From NCBI GenBank assembly GCA_035762175.1, contig DASTPP010000013.1, forward strand, positions 9,031 through 73,030: DNA of 64,000 nucleotides, read 5' to 3'. Made by a program: the position numbers and the translations under genes. Origin of the DNA: DASTPP01 sp035762175 (GTDB lineage: Bacteria > Myxococcota_A > Polyangia > Polyangiales > Polyangiaceae). Of this stretch, positions 25,758 to 34,105 are shown in pieces (position 1 is the first letter of the stretch; the number at the start of each line of letters is the position of its first letter). The notes under the pieces were generated by a model, which did not search any database, had not been told where the DNA came from, and saw only the letters and a list, made by a program, of their open reading frames with translations.

Positions 25758-26686
25758 GGGTCCTGACCCTCGGTTAGCAGAAATACCTCGTCGAGCAGAA
25801 GTCCGGCGGCGGGGGCGGTGGGCCCGAGCGCGTCGCGCCGCCCCGTGGCGAAGGCGCGCTCGACGGCCTCGGGGGGCCTCCGGCCGCGCCCGACGTCGGC
25901 GAGTGTGCCGGCGATGATGCGCACCATGTTGTAAAGAAAGCGGTCGCCCTCGACGACGAGGCGCACGAGCCGCGCGTCGCCGCCGGGGGCCGCCTCGACG
26001 TCGACGCGCGCGAGCGAGCAGCGCGTCTTCGTGCGCCCGTCGAGGCTCGCCCGGAAGGCGGCGAAGTCGTGCTCGCCGCGCACGAGCTCGGCCGCCCGGC
26101 GCATCGCGCCGAGGTCGAGCCCGGGCTCGAGGCGCCAGGCGCGGCCCTCCCAGAAGGGGTCGCGCACGGGGTCGCAGACGAAGGTGTAGACGTAGCGCTT
26201 GCCGCGGTTCTGAAACCGCGGGTGAAAGCCCGCCGCGACGCGCGCGGCGCGGCGCACGGCGAGCGAGGGCGGCAGGTGGCGGGCGAGCGCGAGCGCCCAG
26301 CCCCGCGGCGGGATGGAACGCGTCGCGTCGAAGGCGGCGCGCTGCCCGAGCGCGTGCACGCCCGCGTCGGTGCGGCTCGCGCCCCGCACCTCGCTCACCT
26401 CGGGGCAAACCTGCCGGATCGCCCGCAAGAGCGCCCCGCTCGCCGTCTCGACGCCCGGCTGCGGCGCCCAGCCGTGGAAGGCCGAGCCCTCGTAGGCCAC
26501 GGTCAAGAGCACGCCCTCGCCGCCCGCGCCCTCGTCGCCCGCGCCGCGGACGCCTGCGCCCTCGTCGCCCGCGCCTTGGACGCCCGCTCCCTCGCCGCCC
26601 GCGCCCGCGCCTTGGACGCCCGCGCCCTCGCCGCCCGCGCCTCGGACGCCCGCGCCCTCGCCGCCCCCCGCCGGGGCGCCGCTCAT
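25721..26686 (-). CDS. truA: tRNA pseudouridine(38-40) synthase TruA, with repeat-encoded N-terminal extension
   Basis: The TruA core begins near residue 60 (LLTVAYEGSAFHGWAPQPG) and contains the catalytic Asp in GASRTDAGVHALGQ, then NRGKRYVYTFVCDPVRDPFW and RFLYNMVRIIAGTLADVG. It modifies U38-U40 in the tRNA anticodon stem. The first 58 residues are a Gly/Ala/Glu repeat (GAGVQGAGGE-type, ten residues per unit) encoded by 30-bp tandem repeats and are not part of the enzyme. The true start could be internal, for example a GTG just before the core, but the ATG at 26686 overlaps the upstream stop as ATGA. Confidence 0.93.
   Translation of the reverse strand: MSGAPAGGGEGAGVRGAGGEGAGVQGAGAGGEGAGVQGAGDEGAGVRGAGDEGAGGEGVLLTVAYEGSAFHGWAPQPGVETASGALLRAIRQVCPEVSEVRGASRTDAGVHALGQRAAFDATRSIPPRGWALALARHLPPSLAVRRAARVAAGFHPRFQNRGKRYVYTFVCDPVRDPFWEGRAWRLEPGLDLGAMRRAAELVRGEHDFAAFRASLDGRTKTRCSLARVDVEAAPGGDARLVRLVVEGDRFLYNMVRIIAGTLADVGRGRRPPEAVERAFATGRRDALGPTAPAAGLLLDEVFLLTEGQDPWPPPPRPAPPP
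26515..26685. repeat. 30-bp tandem repeat inside the 5' end of truA
   Basis: Units of the type GCCCTCGCCGCCCGCGCCTC plus GGACGCCCGC recur about five times with one shorter insertion. The 30-bp period keeps the reading frame, giving a ten-residue protein repeat. Such arrays change copy number easily. Confidence 0.75.
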
Positions 26687-27276
26687 TTGTTCACGGCTTC
26701 GAAGCGCAGCGGCACCTTCATGTCGACGCAGCCGCCCGAGGGGGCCGAGCCCAGGCGCTGCCCCTGGAACATGCTGACCACGCAGCGCGCCACCTCGGGC
26801 GAGCCGGTGGTGTCGCCGGCGACGCCGGCGCTGCAGATGGTGCCGCCCGTGTCGATGCGCAGCGCGACGCTCATGCTGCCGCGCAGCCCCTCGTTCTGGC
26901 GCAGGGCGCGCTGGTAGCAGCCGCGGGCGCGGCCGGCGCGCGCCTGCACCTCGCTCAGCAGGCCCGAGGACGCGTTGCCCCCGCAGGGGCCGCCGCAGCC
27001 GCCCCCCGTCGAGCGCACCTTCGCGGTCGGGGTTGGGGGCGGCGGCTCGTCGGGCGGCGGCGGCGGGGGCGCGTCGGTCAAGGTGGGCCTCGCCACCGAA
27101 CCGGAGCTGAGCGTCGGCGTGATGGCGGGAGGGGTCGGCTCGGGGCCGCGCGACTTCCAGATGACGACGCCGACGCCCACGAGCAAGAGCAGCGCGCCGA
27201 GCGCGATGTAAGGCCCCCGATTGCTCGTGCCGGGGATCTTGCTGGGCGGCAGGGACGCGGGAGGATCGTCGGTCAT
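26683..27276 (-). CDS. Membrane-anchored protein with AgmX/PglI-type C-terminal domain, 197 aa
   Basis: One N-terminal transmembrane helix (YIALGALLLLVGVGVVIW, about residues 23-40) is followed by a proline-rich linker and a TonB-like C-terminal domain. That domain contains ARGCYQRALRQNEGLRGSMS, ALRIDTGGTICS and VARCVVSMFQGQRL, the pattern of the myxobacterial AgmX/PglI C-terminal family. It probably spans the periplasm and contacts outer-membrane components. A GGGCGGPCGG segment in the linker contains two Cys. It heads a compact cluster with truA and the HtrA protease. Confidence 0.85.
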   Translation of the reverse strand: MTDDPPASLPPSKIPGTSNRGPYIALGALLLLVGVGVVIWKSRGPEPTPPAITPTLSSGSVARPTLTDAPPPPPPDEPPPPTPTAKVRSTGGGCGGPCGGNASSGLLSEVQARAGRARGCYQRALRQNEGLRGSMSVALRIDTGGTICSAGVAGDTTGSPEVARCVVSMFQGQRLGSAPSGGCVDMKVPLRFEAVNK

Positions 27277-27411
27277 GCGAAGATGGCTCCGCCGGTTCGT
27301 ACTATCGAACGGCCCTTCATGGGCCGCCCGGGCCCGGCAGGCTAGCCCGTGCGACGGGGGGTGGCGCGCGAAAAATGACGCACCCCCCCCATGGCCCGGG
27401 GGGCCAAGCGT

Positions 27412-27969
27412 TCAGGGGTCGGGGGGCGCGTAGAGGGCGAGCGAGGTGTCGCCGTAGCGCCGCCGGTCGTAGCACATGAGGGGCGCGAGTGCGGGGGGCT
27501 CGTCGGCCGAGGCGTGTTCGAGCACCAGGCGGGCCCCGGGGGCGAGCAGCCCGCGCGCGGCGAGCGCGGCGAGCGCGCGCGGGGCCGGGCCCTTGCGCAC
27601 CAGCTCGTAGGGCGGGTCGGCGAGGACGAGGTCGAAGGGGGCCTCGGGCTCGAGGGCGGCGAGCGCGCGCTCGACGGGGCGGCCGAGCACGAGCGCGCGC
27701 CCGGCGACGCCGAGCTCGTCGACGTTGGCGCGCAGGGCGGCGAGCGCGGCGTTCGCCGACTCGACGAAGACGGCGCGGGCGGCGCCGCGCGAGAGCGCCT
27801 CGAGGCCGAGCGCGCCGGTGCCGGCGTACAGGTCGAGCACGCGCGCGCCCTCGAGCGGGCCGAGGCACGAGAAGAGCGCCTCGCGGACGCGCTCGGGCGT
27901 CGGGCGCGTGCCGTGGCCGCGGGGCGCGCGCAGCGTGCGGCCGCCGAGCGTTCCGGCCACGATGCGCAT
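27412..27969 (-). CDS. rsmD: 16S rRNA (guanine-966 N2)-methyltransferase RsmD, 185 aa
   Basis: The typical RsmD start MRIVAGTLGGRTLRAPRG is followed by TRPTPERVREALFS, the SAM-binding GARVLDLYAGTGALGLEALS motif, and the catalytic DPPY in FDLVLADPPYELV. Length is normal. It methylates G966 of 16S rRNA during 30S assembly. It follows the PEGA-like gene by 14 bp on the same strand and probably shares its transcript, although the functions are unrelated. Confidence 0.96.
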   Translation of the reverse strand: MRIVAGTLGGRTLRAPRGHGTRPTPERVREALFSCLGPLEGARVLDLYAGTGALGLEALSRGAARAVFVESANAALAALRANVDELGVAGRALVLGRPVERALAALEPEAPFDLVLADPPYELVRKGPAPRALAALAARGLLAPGARLVLEHASADEPPALAPLMCYDRRRYGDTSLALYAPPDP

Positions 27970-27983
27970 GGCGCGGGGGCGGC

Positions 27984-29201
27984 CTAAAAGGTGAGGTGGA
28001 AGTCGAGCCCGGTGCGGCCCGGGCCGGCCGACGGGGTGAGCGCCCAGCGCGAGCCCTTGGCCGCGCCGCTGGCGGGCGGGCTGTCGTGCTGCGCGCTGAG
28101 CAGCAGCACGAGGCCGGCGCCGGCGGCGAGCGCCCCGACGGGGTAGGCGACGTACTGGAAGGTGGTGAGCGTCTTGGAGGCGCCGCAGAGCCGGTCGACG
28201 CGGCCGGGCGTGGCGGCGCCGGGCGCGTTGACGGCGACGCCGGCGGCGGCCTGGTCGCACGCGTCTTGGTCGGGCGCGACGCCCGAGCGGTAGGCCTTGT
28301 AGGCCTCGTCTTCGCCGAAGGACAGCACGCGCAGGCTCGAGTACGCCCCGGCCAGCAGCAGGGCGCCGCCGAGGCTGATGCCGATGACGCCGACCGGCCT
28401 GCGCCACGACGAGCCGCCGCCGGTGTAGGGGGCGCGGGTGACGCCCCCGTCGACGTCGACCGGGGCCTGGGTGGCGGGGTCGGGCTGCGCGCGCACCGGC
28501 ACGAGGCGCACCTCTTGGACCTGGGTGACCGCCACGCGCCCGCGCCCGCTCAGGGTCACGCGCCCGCCCGAGCGCACCTCGAAGGTGTACTCGCCCGGCG
28601 GCAGCGTGAGCTCGTGCTGGGCGTGCGTGATGGGCCCCTGGGCGCGGCCGTTGACGAAGAGCTCGCCATCGAGGGCGCGCTCGGCCACCAGGCGCGCGAC
28701 GCCGACGCGGCCGTAGAAGACGAGCCGCTGGTACATCTGGTCGGCGAGCCGCTCGAGGGCGGGGTCGCGCGGCTCGGTGAGGTTGTCGCTGAAGGTGAAG
28801 CGCTCGTGCACGTCCTCGTGGCCGCGCTGCCACAGGTGCAGGTCGAGCGCGACCTGGTTGCCCGGCACCTTCTTCATCGTGCCCCAGAAGAACTGCCGCG
28901 CCCCGAGCTTGTTCGCGATGTTCGTCAGGCAGGGGGCGTTGGGCGGGTCGGGGCACTTCAGCGCCAGCGACAGGACCGCGAGCGACTGGTCGCTGTCGGC
29001 GAGGGCGAACTCTTTCGACTCGCGGACCCGGTGCCGCAGGGCGAGCGTGACGGCCTTGGACTGGTCGTCGGCGTCGTCGGTGGCGACCTCGAGCACGTGC
29101 ATCACCTGCGCGTTCGGGCCGGGGGGCGCCGAGCGCGCCGGCGGCGCGGCGAGGGCGACGAGGGCGCCGGCGAGCGCGGCCACGAGTGTCCGGATTCGCA
29201 T
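27984..29201 (-). CDS. Secreted/membrane PEGA-like protein, 405 aa
   Basis: A signal peptide (LVAALAGALVALAAPPARS) precedes a region predicting a caspase- or TolB-independent alpha/beta fold (NKLGARQFFWGTMKKVPG and LDLHLWQRG). A PEGA-like beta segment follows (GELFVNGRAQGPI, ELTLPPGEYTFEVRSGG). Two hydrophobic segments lie near the C-terminus (VGVIGISLGGALLLAGAYSS and YPVGALAAGAGLVLLLS). Myxobacterial proteins of this build commonly accompany Ser/Thr kinases. The start at 29201 gives the better signal peptide; an ATG four codons upstream is possible. Confidence 0.83.
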   Translation of the reverse strand: MRIRTLVAALAGALVALAAPPARSAPPGPNAQVMHVLEVATDDADDQSKAVTLALRHRVRESKEFALADSDQSLAVLSLALKCPDPPNAPCLTNIANKLGARQFFWGTMKKVPGNQVALDLHLWQRGHEDVHERFTFSDNLTEPRDPALERLADQMYQRLVFYGRVGVARLVAERALDGELFVNGRAQGPITHAQHELTLPPGEYTFEVRSGGRVTLSGRGRVAVTQVQEVRLVPVRAQPDPATQAPVDVDGGVTRAPYTGGGSSWRRPVGVIGISLGGALLLAGAYSSLRVLSFGEDEAYKAYRSGVAPDQDACDQAAAGVAVNAPGAATPGRVDRLCGASKTLTTFQYVAYPVGALAAGAGLVLLLSAQHDSPPASGAAKGSRWALTPSAGPGRTGLDFHLTF

Positions 29202-29536
29202 GCAGCGCCGCATCGTAGGCGGAAGCGGCGCCGGCGCGCAACGTTCCTGGCCCGGGCCCCGGCCCCGTCGAGGCGTGGGGCCCGCGCCCGGGGCGCCCCC
29301 GCCGGCCCCGGCGCGCGACGTTCCTGGGCCGGGGCCCAACGCCGGCGAGGCCCCGGGCCCGGGGGCGCCCTCGGCCGGGAGAGAGTTCTGCGGCCCGGGT
29401 CCGCGCCCGGCGGCCCCGGACTCGACGTCCGGGGCACGGCGTCCCAAGGCGTGCCGCGCGGCTTCGGCCGGTCCGGAGAGCAAAGCCCGTCCCTCGCTGG
29501 GGCCGGGCTCGACGCCGCAGTCACCCGCCGCCCGGA
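29202..29536. other. 335-bp GC-rich intergenic stretch
   Basis: The stretch is low-complexity G/C sequence containing GCGCGCAACGTTCCTGGCC at about 29235 and a related GCGCGCGACGTTCCTGGGCC at about 29311, each followed by similar sequence: a diverged 75-80-bp duplication. No gene or promoter motif is evident. Confidence 0.5.
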
Positions 29537-32197
29537 TCAGGCCCGGGCCGCGCCGCCCTCGCGCTTGGCCGCGTCCTCGAAGGTGAACTCGTCGCCGCGC
29601 ACGTCGACGTAGAGCGTCGTGCCCTCGGGGTAGCCCGCGCTCAAGATCGCCTCGGCCAGCGGGTCTTGCAGCTCTTTGACCATGGCGCGGCGCAGCGGCC
29701 TCGCCCCCATCGCCGGCTCGTAGCTCACGTCGACCAGGCGCTCTTTCGCCTTGTCACTCAGTTTCAGGCCGAGCCGCCGGTGCTCGAGCAGCCGCCCGAG
29801 CCGCCCGAGCTGGATGTCGACGATGCCCAGCAGGTCGACCTTGCGCAGCGGCCGGAAGACGATGACGTCGTCGACGCGGTTCAAGAACTCGGGCCGGAAG
29901 AACGACTTCATCTGCTCGAGCAAGACGTCGCGCATCGCCTGGCGGCCGTCTTCCGAGTCGAAGATCTTCGCGTCGGTCTCGAGGATGCGCCCCGAGCCGA
30001 TGTTCGACGTCATGATGACCACGGTGTTCGAGAAGTCGACCGTGCGCCCGCGCCCGTCGGTCAGGCGCCCGTCGTCGAGCACCTGCAGGAGCAGGTTGAA
30101 GACGTCGGCGTGCGCCTTCTCGACCTCGTCGAAGAGCAAGACCGAGTAGGGCCGCCGCCGCACCGCCTCGGTCAAGAAGCCCCCCTGCTCCGAGTCGACG
30201 TAGCCGGGCGGGGCGCCGAGCAGCCGCTGCGCCATGTGCCGCTCCATGAACTCGCTCATGTCGAGGCGCGTGAGCGCCTGCTCGTCGTCGAACAGGAACT
30301 CGGCGAGCGCCTTGGCGAGCTCGGTCTTGCCGACGCCGCTCGGGCCCAGGAAGAAGAACGAGCCGATCGGCTTGCCCGGGTCGCGCAGCCCCACGCGCCC
30401 CCGCCGCACCGCCCGCGAGAGCGCCCCGACCGCTTCGTCTTGGCCGACCACGCGCCGCCGCAGGCGCTCCTCCATCTTGAGCAGCTTGTCGGCCTCGGCC
30501 TCGAGCATCCGCTGCGTGGGGATCCCCGTCCACGACTCGAGCGTGCGCGCGACGTCTTCTTCGCCGACGAAGTTGTCGGGCCCCGCGCCGCCCTGCCGCT
30601 CGCTCGCGGCGCGCGCCGCCTCGAGCCGCTTGCGCAGCTCGGGCAGCGTGACGTACTCGAGCTCGCCGGCGCGCGCCGCGTTCTTGTCGCGCTTGGCCGC
30701 CGCGAGCGCCGCCTCGACCGCCGCGAGCTCTTGCCGCAGGGCCGCCTCGGCCGCGCGCGCGCCCTTGCGCGCCTGGTGCTCGCCGCGCAGTTTCGCGAGC
30801 TCGGGCTCGAGCGCGCGAATGTCGCGCTCGATGCGCGCCCGCTCCTCGACGCTCGCCCGGTCGGTGTCGTCGACGAGCGCGTCGCGCTGCGCCCCGAGCG
30901 ACTCGAGCCGCCGCTCGGCCTCGTCGACCGCCGCCGGCACGCCCTCGTTCTCGACGCGCTTGCGCGCCGACGTCTCGTCGAGCAGGTCGAGCGCGCTGTC
31001 GGGCAGGGCGCGCTCTTGCACGTAGCGCGCCGCGAGCCGCACCGCCGCCGCCACCGCCCCCTCGCCGATGCGCACCTGGTGGTGCCGCTCGTAGCGCGAG
31101 GCGACCCCGCGCAAGATCTCCTGCGCCTGCGCGATCGTGGCCGGCTCGACCGGCACCGGCGAGAAGCGCCGCAAGAGCGCCGTGTCGCGGTCCTGCATCT
31201 TGCGCACCCCCTCGGGCGTCGTCGTCGCCACCACCCGCAGCTCGCCCCGCGCGAGCAGCGGCCGCAGCACGTCGCCCACCCCCGAGCCGACCACGCCCTG
31301 GCCCAAGAGGTCGCTGAGCCCCTCGATGACCAGCACCGCCTCGCCCTTCGACCGCTCGGCGGCGAGCCGCTGGGCGAGCGCCTTGATGCGGTCTTCGACC
31401 TCGCCCCGCAGCTTCGCCCCCGCCATGATGGCGCCCGACTCGAGCTCGAGCAGCCGCACCCCCGCGAGGTTCGACGGCACGTCGCCGGCCGCGACGCGCA
31501 GCGCGAGCGCCCGCAAGATCGCGCTCTTGCCCACCCCCGGCTCGCCCACCAAGAGCGGGTGGTTCTTCGCCCGCCGCTCGAGGATCTGCAGCACCCGCCG
31601 CACCTCGGCCGTGCGCCCGATGACCGGGTCGCCCGCGCGCGCGTCGGCCACGAGATCGCGCGTGAAGCGCGCGACGACGTCCGAGCCGCCCGAGGCGCCC
31701 GGCTCGGCCCCCGGCTCGCGCGTCGCCGCCGCGGCCGCGGCCGTGCGCAGCGCGCCCAGGTGCGGCCGGAAGCAGCCCGGCGTCAGCCCGTAGGCCGAGA
31801 GGGCCTCGCCGGCCGCGCCCCGGATCTCCTGCGAGAGCGCCACGAGCAGCTGCTCGAGCCCCGTCGACGGCAGCCGCTCGCGCTGCGCCTCGCGCTCGGC
31901 CCGCCGCAAGAGCTCGAGCAGCGCCGTCGACAGGTACGCGACCCCGCCGCCCGTCTTCGAGAGCCGCCGGAGCGCCGCCTCGGCCGTCGTCAGAAGCTCG
32001 GCCGGGTCGGCCCCCGAGCGCCGCACCACCTCGCCGACCCCCCCGTCGCGCTGCAGCGCCCGCACGAGCAGGTGAATCGGCTCGACCTCGGCGTGGCGCA
32101 GCTCGTCGGCGAGCGCCTGCGCCGAGGCCACGAGCGCCTTGGCCTCCGGGGTGTAGGACTCGAGGTGCAGGGTGGTGCTGATCTCTTCGGGCGGCAT
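29537..32197 (-). CDS. clpB: ClpB-like AAA+ disaggregase, 886 aa, with altered first ATPase site
   Basis: It has an N-terminal Clp domain (1-155), NBD1 with Walker A GEPGVGKS at 218-225, a shortened coiled-coil middle domain (about 410-530), and NBD2 with GPSGVGKT, LLFDEVEKAH and the pore loop GAPPGYVDSEQGG. The Hsp104/ClpB role is ATP-driven extraction of aggregated proteins with DnaK. NBD1 is unusual: the expected Walker B FIDEIH is VIEGLS (residues 289-294), so the catalytic Glu is Gly, and the pore-loop GAKYRGE is GAKLRGE. NBD1 may bind but not hydrolyse ATP. Many myxobacteria have several Clp proteins, so this may be a specialised paralog rather than housekeeping ClpB. Confidence 0.9.
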   Translation of the reverse strand: MPPEEISTTLHLESYTPEAKALVASAQALADELRHAEVEPIHLLVRALQRDGGVGEVVRRSGADPAELLTTAEAALRRLSKTGGGVAYLSTALLELLRRAEREAQRERLPSTGLEQLLVALSQEIRGAAGEALSAYGLTPGCFRPHLGALRTAAAAAATREPGAEPGASGGSDVVARFTRDLVADARAGDPVIGRTAEVRRVLQILERRAKNHPLLVGEPGVGKSAILRALALRVAAGDVPSNLAGVRLLELESGAIMAGAKLRGEVEDRIKALAQRLAAERSKGEAVLVIEGLSDLLGQGVVGSGVGDVLRPLLARGELRVVATTTPEGVRKMQDRDTALLRRFSPVPVEPATIAQAQEILRGVASRYERHHQVRIGEGAVAAAVRLAARYVQERALPDSALDLLDETSARKRVENEGVPAAVDEAERRLESLGAQRDALVDDTDRASVEERARIERDIRALEPELAKLRGEHQARKGARAAEAALRQELAAVEAALAAAKRDKNAARAGELEYVTLPELRKRLEAARAASERQGGAGPDNFVGEEDVARTLESWTGIPTQRMLEAEADKLLKMEERLRRRVVGQDEAVGALSRAVRRGRVGLRDPGKPIGSFFFLGPSGVGKTELAKALAEFLFDDEQALTRLDMSEFMERHMAQRLLGAPPGYVDSEQGGFLTEAVRRRPYSVLLFDEVEKAHADVFNLLLQVLDDGRLTDGRGRTVDFSNTVVIMTSNIGSGRILETDAKIFDSEDGRQAMRDVLLEQMKSFFRPEFLNRVDDVIVFRPLRKVDLLGIVDIQLGRLGRLLEHRRLGLKLSDKAKERLVDVSYEPAMGARPLRRAMVKELQDPLAEAILSAGYPEGTTLYVDVRGDEFTFEDAAKREGGAARA

Positions 32198-32230
32198 GGG
32201 CCGCGCCAGCCTAGCGCGAGCCGGCGGTCG

Positions 32231-32400
32231 AGGCGACGTGGGGGCGGGGCGGGGGCACCGCCGGCCGAGGCGACGGGCGGCGGCGGGGGCGCCGGTGGAC
32301 CAGGCGACGTGCGGCGGGGGCGCCGGTGGCCGAGGCGACGTGCGGGCGGCAGCGGGGCGCCGCCGGCTGAGGCGACGTGCGGGCGGCAGCGGGGGCGCCG
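32231..32400. repeat. Five diverged tandem repeats, 31-37 bp units
   Basis: AGGCGACG starts at 32231, 32268, 32302, 32333 and 32370, each followed by a G-rich stretch ending GGGGCGCCG or similar. They lie between the clpB-like start and the 3' end of the Cys-rich lipoprotein gene. No gene is seen in 32198-32470. Confidence 0.65.
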
Positions 32401-32470
32401 CCGACCCCGGGCCGGCAGGGGGGCCCTCCCCGGCGCGCCGGCCGGGCCCGCCCTCGGGCCGACGTCGCCC

Positions 32471-33475
32471 TCAGCGGCAGCCGCTCTCGTCGACCGGCCG
32501 GAGCCCGCAGGCCCGGCCCGCGTCGGTCTCGAGGCAGCGGTAGGGCCCGCCGCAAGACTGGTTCTCCTGGCCCACGCCGCACGCCTCGCCCTTGCCGGCG
32601 GTCCCGACGCACGTGTCCGTGCGCAGGTCGCAGAGGCCCGCCCGGCACCCCGTCGCCTCGTTGGACGCCTCGTCCGCGGGGCAGGCCTCGCCCGGGGCCG
32701 CCATGGCCGTCAGCCGGTAGCAGCGGTCGCCGACCGAGCCGCAGGCCAGCGACTGGCGCTCGTTGCAGCCGCCGAACGAGGTGCAGGGTTGCCCCGCCGC
32801 CCGCCCCGCTTCGACGCAGGCCTTGCCCTCGCCGCACACCGCCCAGGCTTCGCACTCGTCGTCCGAAGCGCAGGGCGCGCCCGGCGCGCCGCGGCGCACG
32901 CACTTCTTCGACCCGCCGTCGCAGCGCAGGCCCTCGGCGCAGGGCTCGTCGTCCGCGCAGGCCGCGCCCTCTTTGCCCGGCGTCACGCAGGTGCCGCACG
33001 AGGCCTTCGGGGCCAAACGGCAGAGCCGGCTCGCGCACTGCGCGTCGGCGAGGCAGGCGCGGCCGTCGGCGATCTTACCGGCGAACTGGCACTCTCGCAC
33101 CGCCGCGACGCTCTCGCAGGGGCGCGCCTCGAGCGCCCGGGCGCAGGCCCCCGCCTCGGCCGCCGTGACCGACACGCCCGAGAGCACGTAGCCCTGCATG
33201 CACGCGTCGACGTTCGCCGCCACGCAGCCCTCGACGTCGCCCGACGAGAGCTCGACCGAGAAGGGCGCGCAGGCCTCGACCTTCTCGCACGACGCCCGCC
33301 AGATGGTCGTGCACACGGCGCGCGCGTCGGCCTCGCTCAGGCCGGCCGGGCGCGCGCCCGGGCCCGAGGGGCCGTCGGGCCCTTCGCCCTCGGCGTCCGC
33401 CGCGGCCGATGCTTGACAGCCCGCCGCCGGGGCGAGCACAAAGAAGGCGAAAGAGAGCAGCACAAAGGAGCGCAT
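32471..33475 (-). CDS. Cys-rich lipoprotein, 334 aa
   Basis: A signal peptide with lipobox LAPAAGC places the lipid-modified Cys near residue 20. A short acidic linker follows, then a helical region with paired cysteines (VCTTIWRASCEKVEAC). After that come several Cys-rich modules of the form CxxDxxCxxGLxCxxxxxxC (for example CADDEPCAEGLRCDGGSKKC). This is the layout of myxobacterial surface lipoproteins with Dickkopf/EGF-like Cys modules. The ATG at 33475 was chosen over an upstream ATG because it opens the signal peptide. Confidence 0.88.
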   Translation of the reverse strand: MRSFVLLSFAFFVLAPAAGCQASAAADAEGEGPDGPSGPGARPAGLSEADARAVCTTIWRASCEKVEACAPFSVELSSGDVEGCVAANVDACMQGYVLSGVSVTAAEAGACARALEARPCESVAAVRECQFAGKIADGRACLADAQCASRLCRLAPKASCGTCVTPGKEGAACADDEPCAEGLRCDGGSKKCVRRGAPGAPCASDDECEAWAVCGEGKACVEAGRAAGQPCTSFGGCNERQSLACGSVGDRCYRLTAMAAPGEACPADEASNEATGCRAGLCDLRTDTCVGTAGKGEACGVGQENQSCGGPYRCLETDAGRACGLRPVDESGCR

Positions 33476-33620
33476 GGTGGTCGCTCGTACGCCGCCCGCC
33501 CGGCCCCTGCCCCCGCCCCGCACGCCGCCGCCCACGTCGGGTCGACGATTGAAATAAACGCGAGGCCCGCCCGTCCAAGGCTGGCCCACACGGCGGCGCG
33601 CGCCGCGCCCCCCGCCTGCG

Positions 33621-33959
33621 TCAGCGCGCGGCGCCGAGCACCGTCCGGGTCACCCGGTAGACGGCCGGGGCCTCGGTGCCGACCGCGTACGCCTTCTGCA
33701 AGAGCGCGTGCAGCTCGGCGAGCCTGCCGGCCGCCTGCCAGTCTTCGCGGCGGCGCCACTGCGCGTAGACCGCCACGCGGTCGCCCTCGAGCCCGACGTG
33801 CACGCTGGCCGACACGAAGCCGGGCTGGCGGGCCATCAGCTCGACGATGGGCTCGAGCGCGGCGACCAGCTCGTCGGGTCGCTCGGTGGTCCACACGTTG
33901 ATGAAGGTCATCACCGACTGGTCCGGCGAGATCGTCGCCTCGGGGCGGGGGCTTTCCAT
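33621..33959 (-). CDS. ABM-domain (antibiotic biosynthesis monooxygenase-like) protein, 112 aa
   Basis: A small ferredoxin-like fold: SVMTFINVWTTERPDELVA, LMARQPGFVSASVHVGLEGDRVAVY, then a QWRRREDWQAAG helix. This is the dimeric alpha-beta barrel pattern found in quinol monooxygenases and heme-degrading proteins. The size fits. The substrate is unknown, and many members are not monooxygenases. The start at 33959 (MESPRPEAT) is preferred over a longer frame reaching 34040. Confidence 0.85.
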   Translation of the reverse strand: MESPRPEATISPDQSVMTFINVWTTERPDELVAALEPIVELMARQPGFVSASVHVGLEGDRVAVYAQWRRREDWQAAGRLAELHALLQKAYAVGTEAPAVYRVTRTVLGAAR

Positions 33960-34105
33960 GGCCCGCACGATGGGGCCCCCCGCGGCGCCCCGCAACGAGA
34001 TTTCGCCTCGGCCCGCCTGCGGTGCTAGGCCTTGGCGCAACGGCCGCCGGTCGGGCGCATCGTACCGGGCCCGCGCGGCGGGCGGGGCGGCCGTGCGGCT
34101 CGGCC

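Noticed and set aside
29666..33901. 1411-codon plus-strand frame
   Set aside because: It is the antisense shadow of the clpB-like gene and of the lipoprotein gene; its composition (His/Arg/Pro-rich) is typical of reversed GC-rich coding sequence.
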